Positions 26,181 through 35,190 of a stretch of 50,011 nucleotides of DNA are shown here, in pieces. This DNA comes from an uncultured Roseicyclus sp. (lineage in GTDB: Bacteria; Pseudomonadota; Alphaproteobacteria; Rhodobacterales; Rhodobacteraceae), in assembly GCF_937892565.1 (NCBI RefSeq), contig NZ_CALAHQ010000056.1, forward strand, positions 1 to 50,011, read 5' to 3'. Within the stretch, counting starts at the first letter, position 1, and every line of letters begins with the position of its first letter. The notes beneath the pieces were generated by a model. That model made no database searches. It worked only from the letters and a program-made list of their open reading frames with translations, and was not told the origin of the DNA. The position numbers and the translations under genes are program-made.

Positions 26181-26831
26181 ATGACCCTGGAGGAGATCGA
26201 GGCCCGCCTTGCCGCCCATCACATGGCCATCTTTGGCGGCTTTCACCCCCGACCCGAGGACGGCGCGCCCAACGGATGCCAAACGCTTGTGCTGCTCGGC
26301 CCGCGCGAGCCGGGCTTTTGGGACCATGTCAACGCGCAGGCCGAATTCGACGATGGCGCGCCCGATCCGCTGGATCGCTGGTCGCGCCGGGTGATCGGGC
26401 GGCTCGCCTGCGATCTGGGGGGCAAGGCGCTGTTTCCCTTTGGCGGGCCGCCCCATCGCCCCTTTATCGCCTGGGCCATTGCCACGGGCCGGGCGTGGTC
26501 CAGCCCCGTGGGGCTGCTGGTGCATGATCAGGCGGGGTTGATGGTATCCTATCGGGGGGCGCTGGCGCTGCCTGAGCGGGTCGCCTTGCCCCCCACACCG
26601 CAGCAAGCGCCCTGCACCCCCTGCCCCCGGCCCTGCGTGACCGCCTGCCCGGTGGGCGCGCTGGACGCCACCACCTATGACGTGGCGGCCTGCCACGCCT
26701 TTCTTGACACGCAGGACGGGCGGGATTGCCTTGATCAGGGCTGCCGGGCGCGCCGTGCCTGTCCGGTGAGCGAGACATACGGCCGCCGCCCAGCGCAATC
26801 GGCGTTTCACATGCGGAGTTTTCACCCATGA
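26181..26831 (+). CDS. 4Fe-4S ferredoxin-like protein
   Basis: A 216-aa soluble protein. The C-terminal part has a 4Fe-4S motif with cysteines 145, 148, 152 and 156 (CTPCPRPCVTACPVGAL) and a second, looser set at 183, 188 and 194 (CLDQGCRARRACPV). The N-terminal 130 residues (FGGFHPRPEDG..., GGPPHRPFIAWAIATGRAWSSPVGLLVHDQAGLMVSYRGAL) resemble the substrate half of QueG/reductive-dehalogenase-like ferredoxin proteins, but no B12-binding motif is seen. The ATG at 26181 has GG-rich upstream sequence. It overlaps the following phosphatase gene by four bases. Probably an electron carrier; partner unknown. Confidence 0.82.
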   Translation: MTLEEIEARLAAHHMAIFGGFHPRPEDGAPNGCQTLVLLGPREPGFWDHVNAQAEFDDGAPDPLDRWSRRVIGRLACDLGGKALFPFGGPPHRPFIAWAIATGRAWSSPVGLLVHDQAGLMVSYRGALALPERVALPPTPQQAPCTPCPRPCVTACPVGALDATTYDVAACHAFLDTQDGRDCLDQGCRARRACPVSETYGRRPAQSAFHMRSFHP

Positions 26832-27328
26832 CGCTGCGCCTGATCCTGACCCGCCATGCGAAATCCGGTTGGGATGACCCGGAACTCAGCGATCATGACC
26901 GTCCGCTCAACGACCGCGGGCGCGGTGACGCGCCAAGGATCGGGGCTTGGCTGCGCCACAACGGCTATCTGCCGGATGCGGCACTGGTGTCATCTGCCCG
27001 CCGGACGCAAGAGACATGGGAACGGCTGTCGCCGGAACTGGGCGGGGCCATTGCGATGCACAGCCTGCCCAGCCTGTACCATGCCGAGGCAGAGACGATC
27101 CTTGCACATCTGAAGGCGCAAAGCGCGCCGAGGATCATGGTGATCGGACACAACCCCGGCATCGGGGACTGCGCCCGCCGTCTGGTGGATGCGCCGCCGG
27201 CGCATCCGCGTTTTCTGGATTATCCGACCTGCGCCACGCTTGTCGCCGAGTTTGCGGGACAGGACTGGTCGGCGCTGGACTGGTGGTCGGGGCGGGTGGT
27301 CGATTTCGTGGTGCCGCGCGACCTGTAG
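26828..27328 (+). CDS. SixA-like histidine phosphatase
   Basis: A 166-aa protein of the histidine phosphatase (RHG) family. LILTRHAKSGWDDPELSDHDRPLNDRG carries the catalytic His in RHAKS, and RIMVIGHNPGIGDCAR the second catalytic His. SixA dephosphorylates phosphohistidine in phosphotransfer proteins in E. coli; the substrate here is unknown. It is translationally coupled to the ferredoxin-like gene and is followed by the three-palindrome repeat. Confidence 0.93.
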   Translation: MTLRLILTRHAKSGWDDPELSDHDRPLNDRGRGDAPRIGAWLRHNGYLPDAALVSSARRTQETWERLSPELGGAIAMHSLPSLYHAEAETILAHLKAQSAPRIMVIGHNPGIGDCARRLVDAPPAHPRFLDYPTCATLVAEFAGQDWSALDWWSGRVVDFVVPRDL

Positions 27329-27329
27329 G

Positions 27330-27409
27330 AGGGGGCGCAAAACCCGGGTTTTGCGCACGGGAAAACCCGGGTTTTCCCGTGCGTTTTCCGCTCCGGAAAA
27401 CGCCCCCCT
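27330..27409. repeat. Three-palindrome repeat element, copy 1
   Basis: Three consecutive palindromes: a perfect 22-bp palindrome (27335-27356), a perfect 28-bp palindrome sharing two bases with it (27355-27382), and a 10-bp-stem hairpin with CTC loop (27381-27403). Outer AGGGGGCG and CGCCCCCCT arms could close a cloverleaf. It lies between the convergent ends of the phosphatase and bztD genes. A second copy is at 35191-35270. It could be a bidirectional terminator, a REP-like repeat or a protein-binding site; no T-run of classical terminators is present. Confidence 0.8.
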
Positions 27410-27418
27410 TGCCCAGCC

Positions 27419-28219
27419 TCAATGCCCGAGGATCTGGCTCAAAAACAGCTTGGTCCGGTCGTTCTGCGGGGTGTTGAAAAACGCCTTGGGTTCGTTTTGC
27501 TCGATGATCTGACCCTGATCCATGAAGATCACCCGGTTGGCCACGGCCTGGGCAAAGCCCATCTCATGGGTGACACAGATCATCGTCATGCCGTCTTCGG
27601 CAAGCTGGATCATCGTGTCGAGCACTTCCTTGATCATCTCGGGGTCGAGCGCCGAGGTGGGTTCATCAAACAGCATGATGCGCGGGCGCATGCACAGCGA
27701 TCGGGCGATCGCCACGCGCTGTTGCTGACCACCGGACAATTGGCCGGGATATTTCAGCGCCTGCTCGGGGATCTTGACCTTTTCAAGGAAATACATCGCC
27801 GTTTCCTCGGCCTCGCGCTTGGGCACCTTGCGCACCCAGATCGGCGCCAGCGTGCAATTCTCGAGGATGCTCAGATGCGGAAACAGGTTGAAGTGCTGGA
27901 ACACCATGCCCACCTCGGAGCGCACCTTGTCGATGTTCTTGAGGTCGGTCGACAGTGTCGTGCCATCGACCGTGATCTTGCCCTTCTGATGTTCTTCCAG
28001 CGCGTTGATACAGCGGATCAGCGTGGATTTGCCCGACCCTGACGGGCCGCAGACGACGATGCGCTCGCCCCGGTTCACGGTCAGGTTGATATCGCGCAGC
28101 ACATGAAACGTGCCGTACCACTTGTTCATGTCGGTAATGTCGATGGCGATCTCATCGGAGACCTTCATCTGCGAGCGGTTGATCTGGCGGTCCTCGATGG
28201 AGGTCTGAAGCTCACTCAT
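27419..28219 (-). CDS. bztD: Glutamate/glutamine/aspartate/asparagine ABC transporter ATPase
   Basis: A 266-aa ABC ATPase. Walker [10 protein letters not shown] (residues 58-66), Q-loop [11 protein letters not shown], signature LSGGQQQR (161-168), Walker B IMLFDE (181-186) and the H-loop VTHEMG are all intact. The sequence is of the polar amino-acid type. Together with BztA, BztB and BztC it should import acidic amino acids and their amides. The start ATG 28219 lies 12 nt after the bztC stop. The N-terminal 30 residues are longer than in minimal relatives, as in other BztD proteins. Confidence 0.96.
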   Translation of the reverse strand: MSELQTSIEDRQINRSQMKVSDEIAIDITDMNKWYGTFHVLRDINLTVNRGERIVVCGPSGSGKSTLIRCINALEEHQKGKITVDGTTLSTDLKNIDKVRSEVGMVFQHFNLFPHLSILENCTLAPIWVRKVPKREAEETAMYFLEKVKIPEQALKYPGQLSGGQQQRVAIARSLCMRPRIMLFDEPTSALDPEMIKEVLDTMIQLAEDGMTMICVTHEMGFAQAVANRVIFMDQGQIIEQNEPKAFFNTPQNDRTKLFLSQILGH

Positions 28220-28231
28220 CGGATGGTCTCC

Positions 28232-29725
28232 CTAGCGGTGGTCTGTCTGAAGCTTGCGCTCCAGATACATGGAATAGCGGGACATGAAGAAGCAGAAGGT
28301 AAAGAACAGCAGGGCCACAAAGATATAGAGTTCCCAGTAGATGCCGTTCCATTCGGGCGTGGCGCGGATCGCGTTGGTCAGGCCAAGCGGGTCGCGCAGG
28401 CCGACGAACACCACCAGCGTGGTGTCCTTGAACAGGCCGATGAAGGTGTTGACGATGCCGGGGATCGAGACTTTCAGCGCCTGCGGCAAGACGATCAACT
28501 GCATGGATTTCCAGTAATCGAGGCCAAGGCTGTCGGCGGCCTCGTACTGGCCTTTGGGAAGGGCTGCCAGCCCACCCCGCACCACCTCGGCGATATAGGC
28601 CGAGGCAAAGAGCGTCACCAGAATGATCACCCGCAACAGCGCGTCAAACGACGAACCCGGCGGCAGGAAGTATTTCAGCAGTGTCGAGGCCACAAACAGC
28701 CACACGATCAACGGAACGCCCCGGATCACCTCGATGAAGGTGACGCAGACCCAGCGGATAAAGGGCATGGTCGATTGGCGGCCCAGCGCCAGCAAGATGC
28801 CGATGGGCAAAGACAGCACGATGCCCGAGGTGCCGATGATGATCGCCAGCATGAAGCCGCCGAACTGGTCGGACGGGATCGCCGGAAGCCCCAAGGGCAT
28901 CAGCGCATCCAGCACGCCCTTTGCATGCGGAAACAGCGGAAACAGCCCCGTGTGACCGATCACACCCAAGGGATTGAGAAAGATCATGAAAAATGCGGCC
29001 ACGACCGCCAAGGCACCCGCCAGCAGGCCAAGACGGGCCGACACCAGGCGCCCGATGTAGAGCGCGGCCACAAGCCCCAGCGCCACCGTCGCCGGGCCCC
29101 AGACCGATCCGCCCCAGAACAGGAAGACGGCAACGAAGGGATAGGCCAGCGAGACCCACAGCAAGCCGCGTGGCAAGCTGGCATAAAGGATCGGGGCCAC
29201 CGCCACGACAAGCAGCACAACCGCAAGCAACGGGCGCCAGTAGCCAAAGAAAAAGATGGTCAGATTGCTGAGGTCGGCCTTCATCGCGTTGACGAATTCG
29301 ATGCGCGCGGTCGCATTGGACCCCGCCCCGAACACCGCCTCGAGCCCGCCTGCGGCAGCCAGCGGTTCGGCATGAAACACGCTTGCCAGCAGCCGGTCAT
29401 CGGTCGGGTAGAAGCCGAACAAAAGCTGCAACCAGCGCTCGTTGATCACCGCCCAGCAGGCCGCCGTTTCCAGCCCGCGCGCATCGCGGATTTCGCGGCA
29501 TTCGTTCAGCGAGCTTGCACCCCAGACACCATTCAGCGTCCAGGGCATGACCGAGGCCAGAACGCTCCAGATCAGATATACCGAAAGCAGGGTCAGCAAG
29601 GTGTTGGTCAGGGATGAAAACAGATTCTCACGCATCCAGCGCAGCACGCCGGCCTGACCGGGCGGCGGCGGCGCGGGTGCAATGATGTCGCGGCGGACAA
29701 AGGCGATCGATGATGGGCCGCTCAT
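28232..29725 (-). CDS. bztC: Bzt-type ABC transporter permease
   Basis: A 497-aa permease, much longer than ordinary 220-aa amino-acid permeases, as known for BztC/AapM. An N-terminal helix and a long stretch with several hydrophobic segments precede the conserved BPD_transp_1 domain in the last 250 residues, which contains VVRGGLAALPKGQYEAADSLGLDYWKSMQLIVLPQALKVSIPGIVNTFIGLFKDTTLV, the coupling-helix region for BztD. ATG 29725 is one base after the bztB stop. Confidence 0.95.
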   Translation of the reverse strand: MSGPSSIAFVRRDIIAPAPPPPGQAGVLRWMRENLFSSLTNTLLTLLSVYLIWSVLASVMPWTLNGVWGASSLNECREIRDARGLETAACWAVINERWLQLLFGFYPTDDRLLASVFHAEPLAAAGGLEAVFGAGSNATARIEFVNAMKADLSNLTIFFFGYWRPLLAVVLLVVAVAPILYASLPRGLLWVSLAYPFVAVFLFWGGSVWGPATVALGLVAALYIGRLVSARLGLLAGALAVVAAFFMIFLNPLGVIGHTGLFPLFPHAKGVLDALMPLGLPAIPSDQFGGFMLAIIIGTSGIVLSLPIGILLALGRQSTMPFIRWVCVTFIEVIRGVPLIVWLFVASTLLKYFLPPGSSFDALLRVIILVTLFASAYIAEVVRGGLAALPKGQYEAADSLGLDYWKSMQLIVLPQALKVSIPGIVNTFIGLFKDTTLVVFVGLRDPLGLTNAIRATPEWNGIYWELYIFVALLFFTFCFFMSRYSMYLERKLQTDHR

Positions 29726-29726
29726 C

Positions 29727-30941
29727 TCACCGCTCCTTCAGTTTGACGCCGGAATTGTAGTAATTCATCAGCGACGAGATGATCAGGCTGACGATCAGAT
29801 AGAAGGTGCCCAAAAGCAAGATACCCTCGATCTCGCGGCCGGTCTGGTTGATGGTGATGCCGCCCAGGGTCGAGCGGACATCCATGTAGCCCACAGCCAG
29901 CGCCAGCGACGAGTTCTTGGTCAGGTTCAGAAACTGCGAGATCAGCGGCGGAATGATCACGCGCAGCGCCTGTGGCAAGATCACCAGCTGCATGGTGCGG
30001 TTGGGCTGCATGCCCAGCGCAAAGGCGGCTTCGGTCTGGCCGCGCGAGACAGCCAAGATGCCCGAGCGCACGATTTCCGCGATGAAGGCCGATGTGTAGA
30101 GCGACAAGGCCAGCCACAGCGCGATCAGCGAATTGCGGATCTGAATGCCGCCCACAAAATTGAAGCCGCCCAGCGCCGGGTAATCCAGCGTGATCGGGCG
30201 GCCCAGCACAAAAAACACCAGCAAAGTCGGCAAGAAGAACAGCGCCAGCGACAGGCGCACCACGGGGAGTTGCTGGCCGGTCTGTTCTTGCCGTTTGCGC
30301 GCGACACGGCGCAGGATGAAAATCGCCGCGAGGGACAGCAAGAAGACGGCCAGGACAAGGCCCGAGCCTTCGCCCCAGACGGGCTTGGGCACGAAAACGC
30401 CACGGTTCGAGATGGCGACGCTGTCCCACAAGATCATGGAGGCGCCGCCACCTTCGCGGAAATCGCGCGGTTGGGGCGTCGCCTCGGTCATCACGGCAAA
30501 CACGATCAGGATCCAGATCAGAAGCGGCGTGTTGCGCATCGCCTCGACGTAGAAGGTCATGATGCCCGAGACGACGAAATTCTTCGACAAGCGCAAGACG
30601 CCCGCCAGAACACCGATCACGGTGGCAAGGATGCAGCCCATGAAGGCCACGACCAACGTGTTGAGAATGCCCACCAAGGCCGCGCGCGCGTGGGTGTCTT
30701 GCGACGAAAAGGGGATGATCTGCTGGTTGATGTCATACCCGGCAGTCGTCCACAGGAATGCAAAGCTGAAATCCTTGCCCAAGGCGGCGAGGTTCTGGAC
30801 GGTGTTGTCCACCAGCCAGGCCAGCGACAGCATCAGCAACATGGCCGCGACCACCTGAATGGTCAGCGATCTGTAGCGCGCGTCATACAGCAGCTGGCTG
30901 AGGCGAAAGCCGTCGCGCGGCGGGAGGGTCACTTCGGCCAT
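29727..30941 (-). CDS. bztB: Bzt-type ABC transporter permease
   Basis: A 404-aa permease paired with BztC. After an N-terminal helix (VVAAMLLMLSLAWLVDNTV) and a periplasmic loop, the domain LVGILNTLVVAFMGCILATVIGVLAGVLRLS and the coupling region AVSRGQTEAAFALGMQPNRTMQLVILPQALRVIIPPLISQFLNLTKNSSL fit the family. ATG 30941 is preferred over the GTG two codons upstream because GGAG lies at five bases. The gap of 126 bp to bztA holds a strong hairpin. Confidence 0.95.
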   Translation of the reverse strand: MAEVTLPPRDGFRLSQLLYDARYRSLTIQVVAAMLLMLSLAWLVDNTVQNLAALGKDFSFAFLWTTAGYDINQQIIPFSSQDTHARAALVGILNTLVVAFMGCILATVIGVLAGVLRLSKNFVVSGIMTFYVEAMRNTPLLIWILIVFAVMTEATPQPRDFREGGGASMILWDSVAISNRGVFVPKPVWGEGSGLVLAVFLLSLAAIFILRRVARKRQEQTGQQLPVVRLSLALFFLPTLLVFFVLGRPITLDYPALGGFNFVGGIQIRNSLIALWLALSLYTSAFIAEIVRSGILAVSRGQTEAAFALGMQPNRTMQLVILPQALRVIIPPLISQFLNLTKNSSLALAVGYMDVRSTLGGITINQTGREIEGILLLGTFYLIVSLIISSLMNYYNSGVKLKER

Positions 30942-31029
30942 GCGCACTCCACAGGAAATAAGAAACGGTCTGATCAGCCGAATGCCGAGCAGAACGGATT
31001 GGAATCATGTTCGAAAAGCGGCGAAAGAT

Positions 31030-31054
31030 GGGGTCCGGGCAAGGCCCGGACCCC
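31030..31054 (-). other. Intercistronic hairpin between bztA and bztB
   Basis: An 11-bp perfect stem (31030-31040 with 31044-31054, loop AAG). An AAAGA/TCTTT pair outside it could lengthen the stem. There is no T-run after it on the coding strand. In binding-protein operons such hairpins protect the upstream mRNA, so more binding protein than permease is made. Confidence 0.6.
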
Positions 31055-31067
31055 GGTCTTTACAAGA

Positions 31068-32090
31068 TCACCGGAACGGCGGCGAATAGAGCAGACCGTC
31101 TTGGGTCCACTGTGCGTTCAGGCCGCGGGCCAGACCGACGGGGGTATTTTCGCCGATATAGGCTTCGAAGACTTCGCCATAGTTGCCGACGGCCGAAATG
31201 ATCTGAACCGCCCAGTCCTTGGACAGACCCATCATCGCGCCCAGTTCACCCTCGGTGCCGAGCAGACGGTTGATCTCGGGGTTCATGGTGGGGGCAGCAG
31301 CCATTTCCGCCACATTGGCCGAGGTCACGCCGTATTCTTCTGCCGCGATCATCGCGTTCAGCGTCCAGCGGACGATGTCGCCCCATGCGGAGTCACCATG
31401 GCGAACCACGGGGCCCAGCGGTTCCTTGGAAACGACTTCCGGCAAGATCACGTGATCGCCGGGGGCTTCAAAGGTGGCGCGGGTTGCGGCCAGACCGGAA
31501 ATGTCGGTCGTGTAGACGTCGCAGGCACCGGCAAGGTATTGCTGCTGGCCTTCGGCGTTGGTGGCGACCGGAACCGGCTCGTAGCTGATGGCGTTGACGC
31601 GGAAGAAGTCGGCAAGGTTCAGTTCGGTCGTGGTGCCGGTCTGGATGCAGACGGTCGCACCATCAAGCTCGCGCGCCGAAGACACGCCCAGATCGGAGCG
31701 GACCATGAAGCCCTGACCGTCATAGTAGTTCACGCCAACGAAATCGAGCTTGAGGTCGGTATCGCGCGAGAAGGTCCAGGTCGAATTGCGGACCAGAACG
31801 TCAACCTCACCGGCGGCCAGCGCCGTAAAGCGGGTCTGGCTGGTCAGGGGCACGAATTCAACGGCCTGTGCATCGCCCAGAACGGCAACGGCGATGGCAC
31901 GGCAGAGCGAAACGTCAAAGCCCTGCATGTTGCCGTTGGCATCGGGTGAAGCAAAGCCAGCCAAGCCTTCGTTGGAGCCGCACTTGAGCGAGCCGCGCGC
32001 CTGAACCTGCTCCATCGTCGACTGCGCCGACGCGATCCCGGCTGTCAAGCCAGCTACCGCAAGCGTGCCGAGTAGAATGGATTTCTTCAT
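31068..32090 (-). CDS. bztA: Bzt-type periplasmic amino-acid-binding protein
   Basis: A 340-aa periplasmic binding protein. The signal peptide MKKSILLGTLAVAGLTAGIASA is followed by the mature QSTMEQVQARGSLKCGSNEGLAGF. VLVRNSTWTFSRDTDLKLDFVGVNYYDGQGFMV is typical of the Bzt/Aap glutamate/glutamine/aspartate/asparagine class. The start is ATG 32090, with a GAGG site at five bases; an open frame to 32141 precedes it. It is first in the operon. A CCAAAG-N2-CTTTGG palindrome at 32138-32151 in the upstream region may be a leader structure or operator. The 198 bp before it, up to the ATP12 gene, hold no other feature I can support. Confidence 0.96.
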   Translation of the reverse strand: MKKSILLGTLAVAGLTAGIASAQSTMEQVQARGSLKCGSNEGLAGFASPDANGNMQGFDVSLCRAIAVAVLGDAQAVEFVPLTSQTRFTALAAGEVDVLVRNSTWTFSRDTDLKLDFVGVNYYDGQGFMVRSDLGVSSARELDGATVCIQTGTTTELNLADFFRVNAISYEPVPVATNAEGQQQYLAGACDVYTTDISGLAATRATFEAPGDHVILPEVVSKEPLGPVVRHGDSAWGDIVRWTLNAMIAAEEYGVTSANVAEMAAAPTMNPEINRLLGTEGELGAMMGLSKDWAVQIISAVGNYGEVFEAYIGENTPVGLARGLNAQWTQDGLLYSPPFR

Positions 32091-32288
32091 GTTAACCTCT
32101 TCCTGATGGACCGCCCCCAGGGCCGTCGTTTTGAACCCCAAAGGGCTTTGGCAAGTGTTCGTGGATGTCTGTGTCTACCCACCGGCGTTAACTTGGGCAA
32201 AAGGCACGCTGCAGGTCAAGGCCCGCGAACGCGCTTATCGCAGGGTCAAGTCACTAATTTTGGCATTTGGCGGTCCAATCGCCCGAAT

Positions 32289-33041
32289 TTACCGCAATTC
32301 ATGTTTGAAATCATCACGGGCATGTCCGTCGGCCGCCGACATGCCCCAGAATGCCCTTGCCTGCAAGAAAGCCGAACGCTTGCTTTCGGCGATGGCTGCG
32401 GCCTCATCATCATGGCCCCACTGGGCAATCTGCCAGTCTTCATCGATTCGGGACAGCGACCATGCCCTATCGGGGGCAATGTCCCCCGCCGCCGTCGCCA
32501 GACCAAGGATCAGCGACCCGGAAATCGCCACCAGATCATGCAGCGCCGTGAGGTGGAATTCATCGAGGCCCGCGACATGCGCGCCCAGCACCGCAAGCGC
32601 TTGTGGTGGCTGTGCCACGGGCAAGATGCCCTTGGTCGGCACCAGCCGCACGCCATGGGACCGTTCGGCCCAATCGAGCATCGGATCCCAGGCATCGGCC
32701 TGAAGCCGGGCCAAGACCTCGGGCGTTTCGGCGCGGTGGCAGATCAGATCGGTTTCGGCATAGGCGCCCAGCATCGCGGCCACCTCGGCCCGTTGGGGGC
32801 GAACGCGCTCGATCGCCGAATTGGCCGCGCGCGTCACAGGCATGCTCAGCGGCTCGATCACGCCATCTTGCGCGGCCCATTCCGCAGCCACCGCGTGCGC
32901 CATGGCACGGCTGGGCACGGTCAGCGCGATTTTCCCCGGTGTCATGACGCGGCGGGCATCCAGTTGCACGCCATAGCCGCCATCGGTCTCGATCACCGAG
33001 ACATCGGTCCAGAACCGTCTTGCTGTCCATCCACCTGTCAT
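32289..33041 (-). CDS. ATP12-family F1-ATPase assembly chaperone
   Basis: A 250-aa protein. RFWTDVSVIETDGGYGVQLDARRVMTPGKIALTVPS, then AVAAEWAAQDGVIEPLSMPVTRAANSAIERV and ETDLICHRAETPEVLARLQADAWDPMLDWAE, match ATP12. In mitochondria and alphaproteobacteria it assists assembly of the F1 alpha subunit. ATG 33041 overlaps the HAD stop as ATGA; the ATG at 33053 would add four residues. It is the last gene of the RluC-HAD-ATP12 run, a conserved order in Rhodobacterales. Confidence 0.93.
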   Translation of the reverse strand: MTGGWTARRFWTDVSVIETDGGYGVQLDARRVMTPGKIALTVPSRAMAHAVAAEWAAQDGVIEPLSMPVTRAANSAIERVRPQRAEVAAMLGAYAETDLICHRAETPEVLARLQADAWDPMLDWAERSHGVRLVPTKGILPVAQPPQALAVLGAHVAGLDEFHLTALHDLVAISGSLILGLATAAGDIAPDRAWSLSRIDEDWQIAQWGHDDEAAAIAESKRSAFLQARAFWGMSAADGHARDDFKHELR

Positions 33042-33718
33042 GACGCCGGACATATCCGGTCAAGCGCCACGGGCAATGCGTCAAAGCTGTGCAAGATGTC
33101 ACAGGCCCCCGCCGCGGTCAGGGCCTCGGCCGGGTGATAGCCCCATGCGACGCCCAGCGTCTTGATGCCAGCCGCCCGGCCCATGTCGATGTCATAGGTC
33201 GTGTCGCCAAGGATCACCGACCGCGCCGGGTCGGTGCCGCTGTCGCGCAAACAGGCCGCCACCATCGACGGGTGCGGCTTGGAGGGGTGGTCATCGGCGG
33301 TCTGAACCGACTGGAACAACCCGCGCAGATCGTGCAGATCAAGGATATGGTCCATGCCCCGGCGCGATTTGCCGGTGGCGATGGCCAGAAGCGTGTGGTC
33401 CTGCCCGGCCAGCGCTTGCAGCGCCGCCAACGCGCCCGGGAACAGCGGCGACAGCGCGGCGCCATCAGGGCCGCGACGCAGGCCGGCAAAGGCATCCTTG
33501 TAGGCTGTGACCAGACCGGGCTGTTGGTCGGGGTGATCCGGGGCAAGCCGCGCCATGGCGACAGGCAGGGACAGGCCGACGATCAAGAGCGTCGCGGCGC
33601 GCGGCGGCGCGGGCAGACCATGGGCAGAAAAGGCCGCATCCATCGCGGCCAGAATATGGGCCTGACTGTCGATCAGCGTGCCATCGACATCAAAGATCAC
33701 CAGCCGCAGATCGGTCAC
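33038..33718 (-). CDS. HAD-family hydrolase (phosphoglycolate phosphatase-like)
   Basis: A 226-aa HAD superfamily protein. Motif I VIFDVDGTLIDS has both catalytic aspartates, motif II is ATGKSRRGM, and motif III/IV is PHPSMVAACLRDSG...SVILGDTTYDIDMGRAAG. The cap is of the IA type. The start is GTG 33718 because it overlaps the RluC stop (GTGA); the frame extends to 34234 but that part runs over rluC. The substrate is not identifiable; RluC-HAD-ATP12 is a recurrent alphaproteobacterial order. Confidence 0.92.
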   Translation of the reverse strand: MTDLRLVIFDVDGTLIDSQAHILAAMDAAFSAHGLPAPPRAATLLIVGLSLPVAMARLAPDHPDQQPGLVTAYKDAFAGLRRGPDGAALSPLFPGALAALQALAGQDHTLLAIATGKSRRGMDHILDLHDLRGLFQSVQTADDHPSKPHPSMVAACLRDSGTDPARSVILGDTTYDIDMGRAAGIKTLGVAWGYHPAEALTAAGACDILHSFDALPVALDRICPAS

Positions 33719-34761
33719 ACCGGATCCTCGAACGGATCGGCAGGCACATCGGCCGCCCGCCATTCCAGCTGATCCCATGTGCGCTGCATGTGATCGGGCA
33801 AAGGTGCGGTAAAGCTCAGACGCTTGCCCGTGACAGGGTGCGTCATGGTGATGGAGCGGGCATGCAGATGCAGCTTGCGGCTGATCTCGCCCCCCAGTTG
33901 GGCGCCCCAGCCATCGCCAAGGTTTTCCTGACCCGAGCCACCATATTTGCCGTCGCCCACAACCGGATGACCGATCGCGGCCATATGCGCGCGCAGCTGG
34001 TGCGTGCGCCCGGTGATGGGAACCAGCGCGACCCAGGCCGTGCGCGTGCCAAGCGCCGACAGCACCGCGTAATCGGTATGGGCATGCTTTGCCCCCTCGG
34101 TGGTATCGACATCCTTGGGGGCGACGATCTGCATCTTTTCGCCTTCGCCACCCTTGCCATGACCGGGTGCCTTGACCAGACCGTAGCGGATCGTGCCCAT
34201 GCGCGGTTGCGGCACGCCTGCGGTCACGGCCCAATAGATCTTGCGCGTGTCGCGGGCGCGGAACGCCTTGGTCAGCGCATCGGCGGCCGCCCGCGTGCGC
34301 GCCAGAAGCAAGACACCGGACGTGTCCTTGTCCAGCCGATGCACCAGACGCGGCTTTTCGGGCAGATCAAAGCACAAGGCTTCGGCCAGACCATCGACAT
34401 GGCGGCTGTGGCCCGAGCCGCCTTGCGTGGGCAGGCCCGCAGGTTTGTTCAGCACGATGAGGTGATCGTCGCGCCAGAGCACAGCGTCGCGCATCATCTG
34501 GGCATCGGCCTCGGCGATGCGGGGGGGCGGCGCGAAGGTGTCGGGTGCTGCCTCATCGGGCAAGGGCGGAATGCGGATCGTCTGGCCCGCTTCGATCCGG
34601 GTGGCGGGCTTGGCGCGTGCGCCGTCGATGCGGATCTCGCCCTTGCGGCACATCTTTTCGATGCGGCCCTGCGGGATATGGGGAAACTGGCGGCGAAACC
34701 AGCGATCAAGGCGCTGATCGCCATCGGCTTGGGCCACGGTCAGGGATTGAACACCGCTCAT
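33715..34761 (-). CDS. rluC: 23S rRNA pseudouridine synthase, RluC family
   Basis: A 348-aa protein. An S4 RNA-binding domain (RLDRWFRRQFPHIPQGRIEKMCRKGEIRIDGARAKPATRI) precedes the RluA-type catalytic domain, with HRLDKDTSG containing Asp144 as the nucleophile, then VVGDGKYGG. It converts uridines in 23S rRNA (955, 2504 and 2580 in E. coli) to pseudouridine. ATG 34761 shares one base with the crcB stop (TGATG); a TTG at 34764 is the only alternative. Naming as RluC rather than RluD rests on the S4 domain and length. Confidence 0.92.
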   Translation of the reverse strand: MSGVQSLTVAQADGDQRLDRWFRRQFPHIPQGRIEKMCRKGEIRIDGARAKPATRIEAGQTIRIPPLPDEAAPDTFAPPPRIAEADAQMMRDAVLWRDDHLIVLNKPAGLPTQGGSGHSRHVDGLAEALCFDLPEKPRLVHRLDKDTSGVLLLARTRAAADALTKAFRARDTRKIYWAVTAGVPQPRMGTIRYGLVKAPGHGKGGEGEKMQIVAPKDVDTTEGAKHAHTDYAVLSALGTRTAWVALVPITGRTHQLRAHMAAIGHPVVGDGKYGGSGQENLGDGWGAQLGGEISRKLHLHARSITMTHPVTGKRLSFTAPLPDHMQRTWDQLEWRAADVPADPFEDPV

Positions 34762-35132
34762 CAAAAGCTCCGGCCAAGGGCGAGGCCGAACATCAGCGCC
34801 GCGAGGGAAAGGGTCACATTGGCCAGCACATAGATCGCAGCCAGCCCCAGCGCACCACGCTCGTAAAGCGCGACCGCCTCGAGCGAAAAGGCGGAAAAGG
34901 TGGTGAACCCACCCAGAATGCCGGTCACGACAAGAGGCGAGAGATGCAAGACCCCACGCTGCGCGGCGAGGCCTACGAACAGGCCCGCCAGAGCCGAGCC
35001 CAGCACATTGACCGTCAGCACGCCCAAGGGCATCGGCGTGGCCCCGAAAAGCCGCAAGATCCCGATGCCGGTGAGGTATCGGAGAACGGCACCGACGGCA
35101 CCGCCAAGGGCGACCTGAAGAATGGCTGTCAT
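34761..35132 (-). CDS. crcB: Fluoride exporter CrcB
   Basis: A 123-aa protein with four hydrophobic helices. LQVALGGAVGAVLRYLTG, LTVNVLGSALAGLFVGLA and VTGILGGFTTFSAFSLEAVAL are the Fluc/CrcB signatures, including the TFS motif. It exports fluoride as a dual-topology dimer. ATG 35132 is chosen; the open frame to 35222 runs through the palindromic repeat. No fluoride riboswitch was recognised upstream. It is coupled to rluC. Confidence 0.96.
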   Translation of the reverse strand: MTAILQVALGGAVGAVLRYLTGIGILRLFGATPMPLGVLTVNVLGSALAGLFVGLAAQRGVLHLSPLVVTGILGGFTTFSAFSLEAVALYERGALGLAAIYVLANVTLSLAALMFGLALGRSF

Positions 35133-35190
35133 GGGCGGGTGATGATTTGGCCGTCGTGGCAAGTCAATGGGGCATGTCAGGCAGCCAAGC

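Noticed and set aside
33719..34234. N-terminal extension of the HAD protein (open frame to 34234)
   Set aside because: The extension is antisense-like in composition, overlaps rluC, and the HAD fold begins at the GTG at 33718, which couples to the RluC stop.
35133..35190. Fluoride riboswitch upstream of crcB
   Set aside because: No recognisable conserved core was seen between the crcB start and the palindromic repeat.
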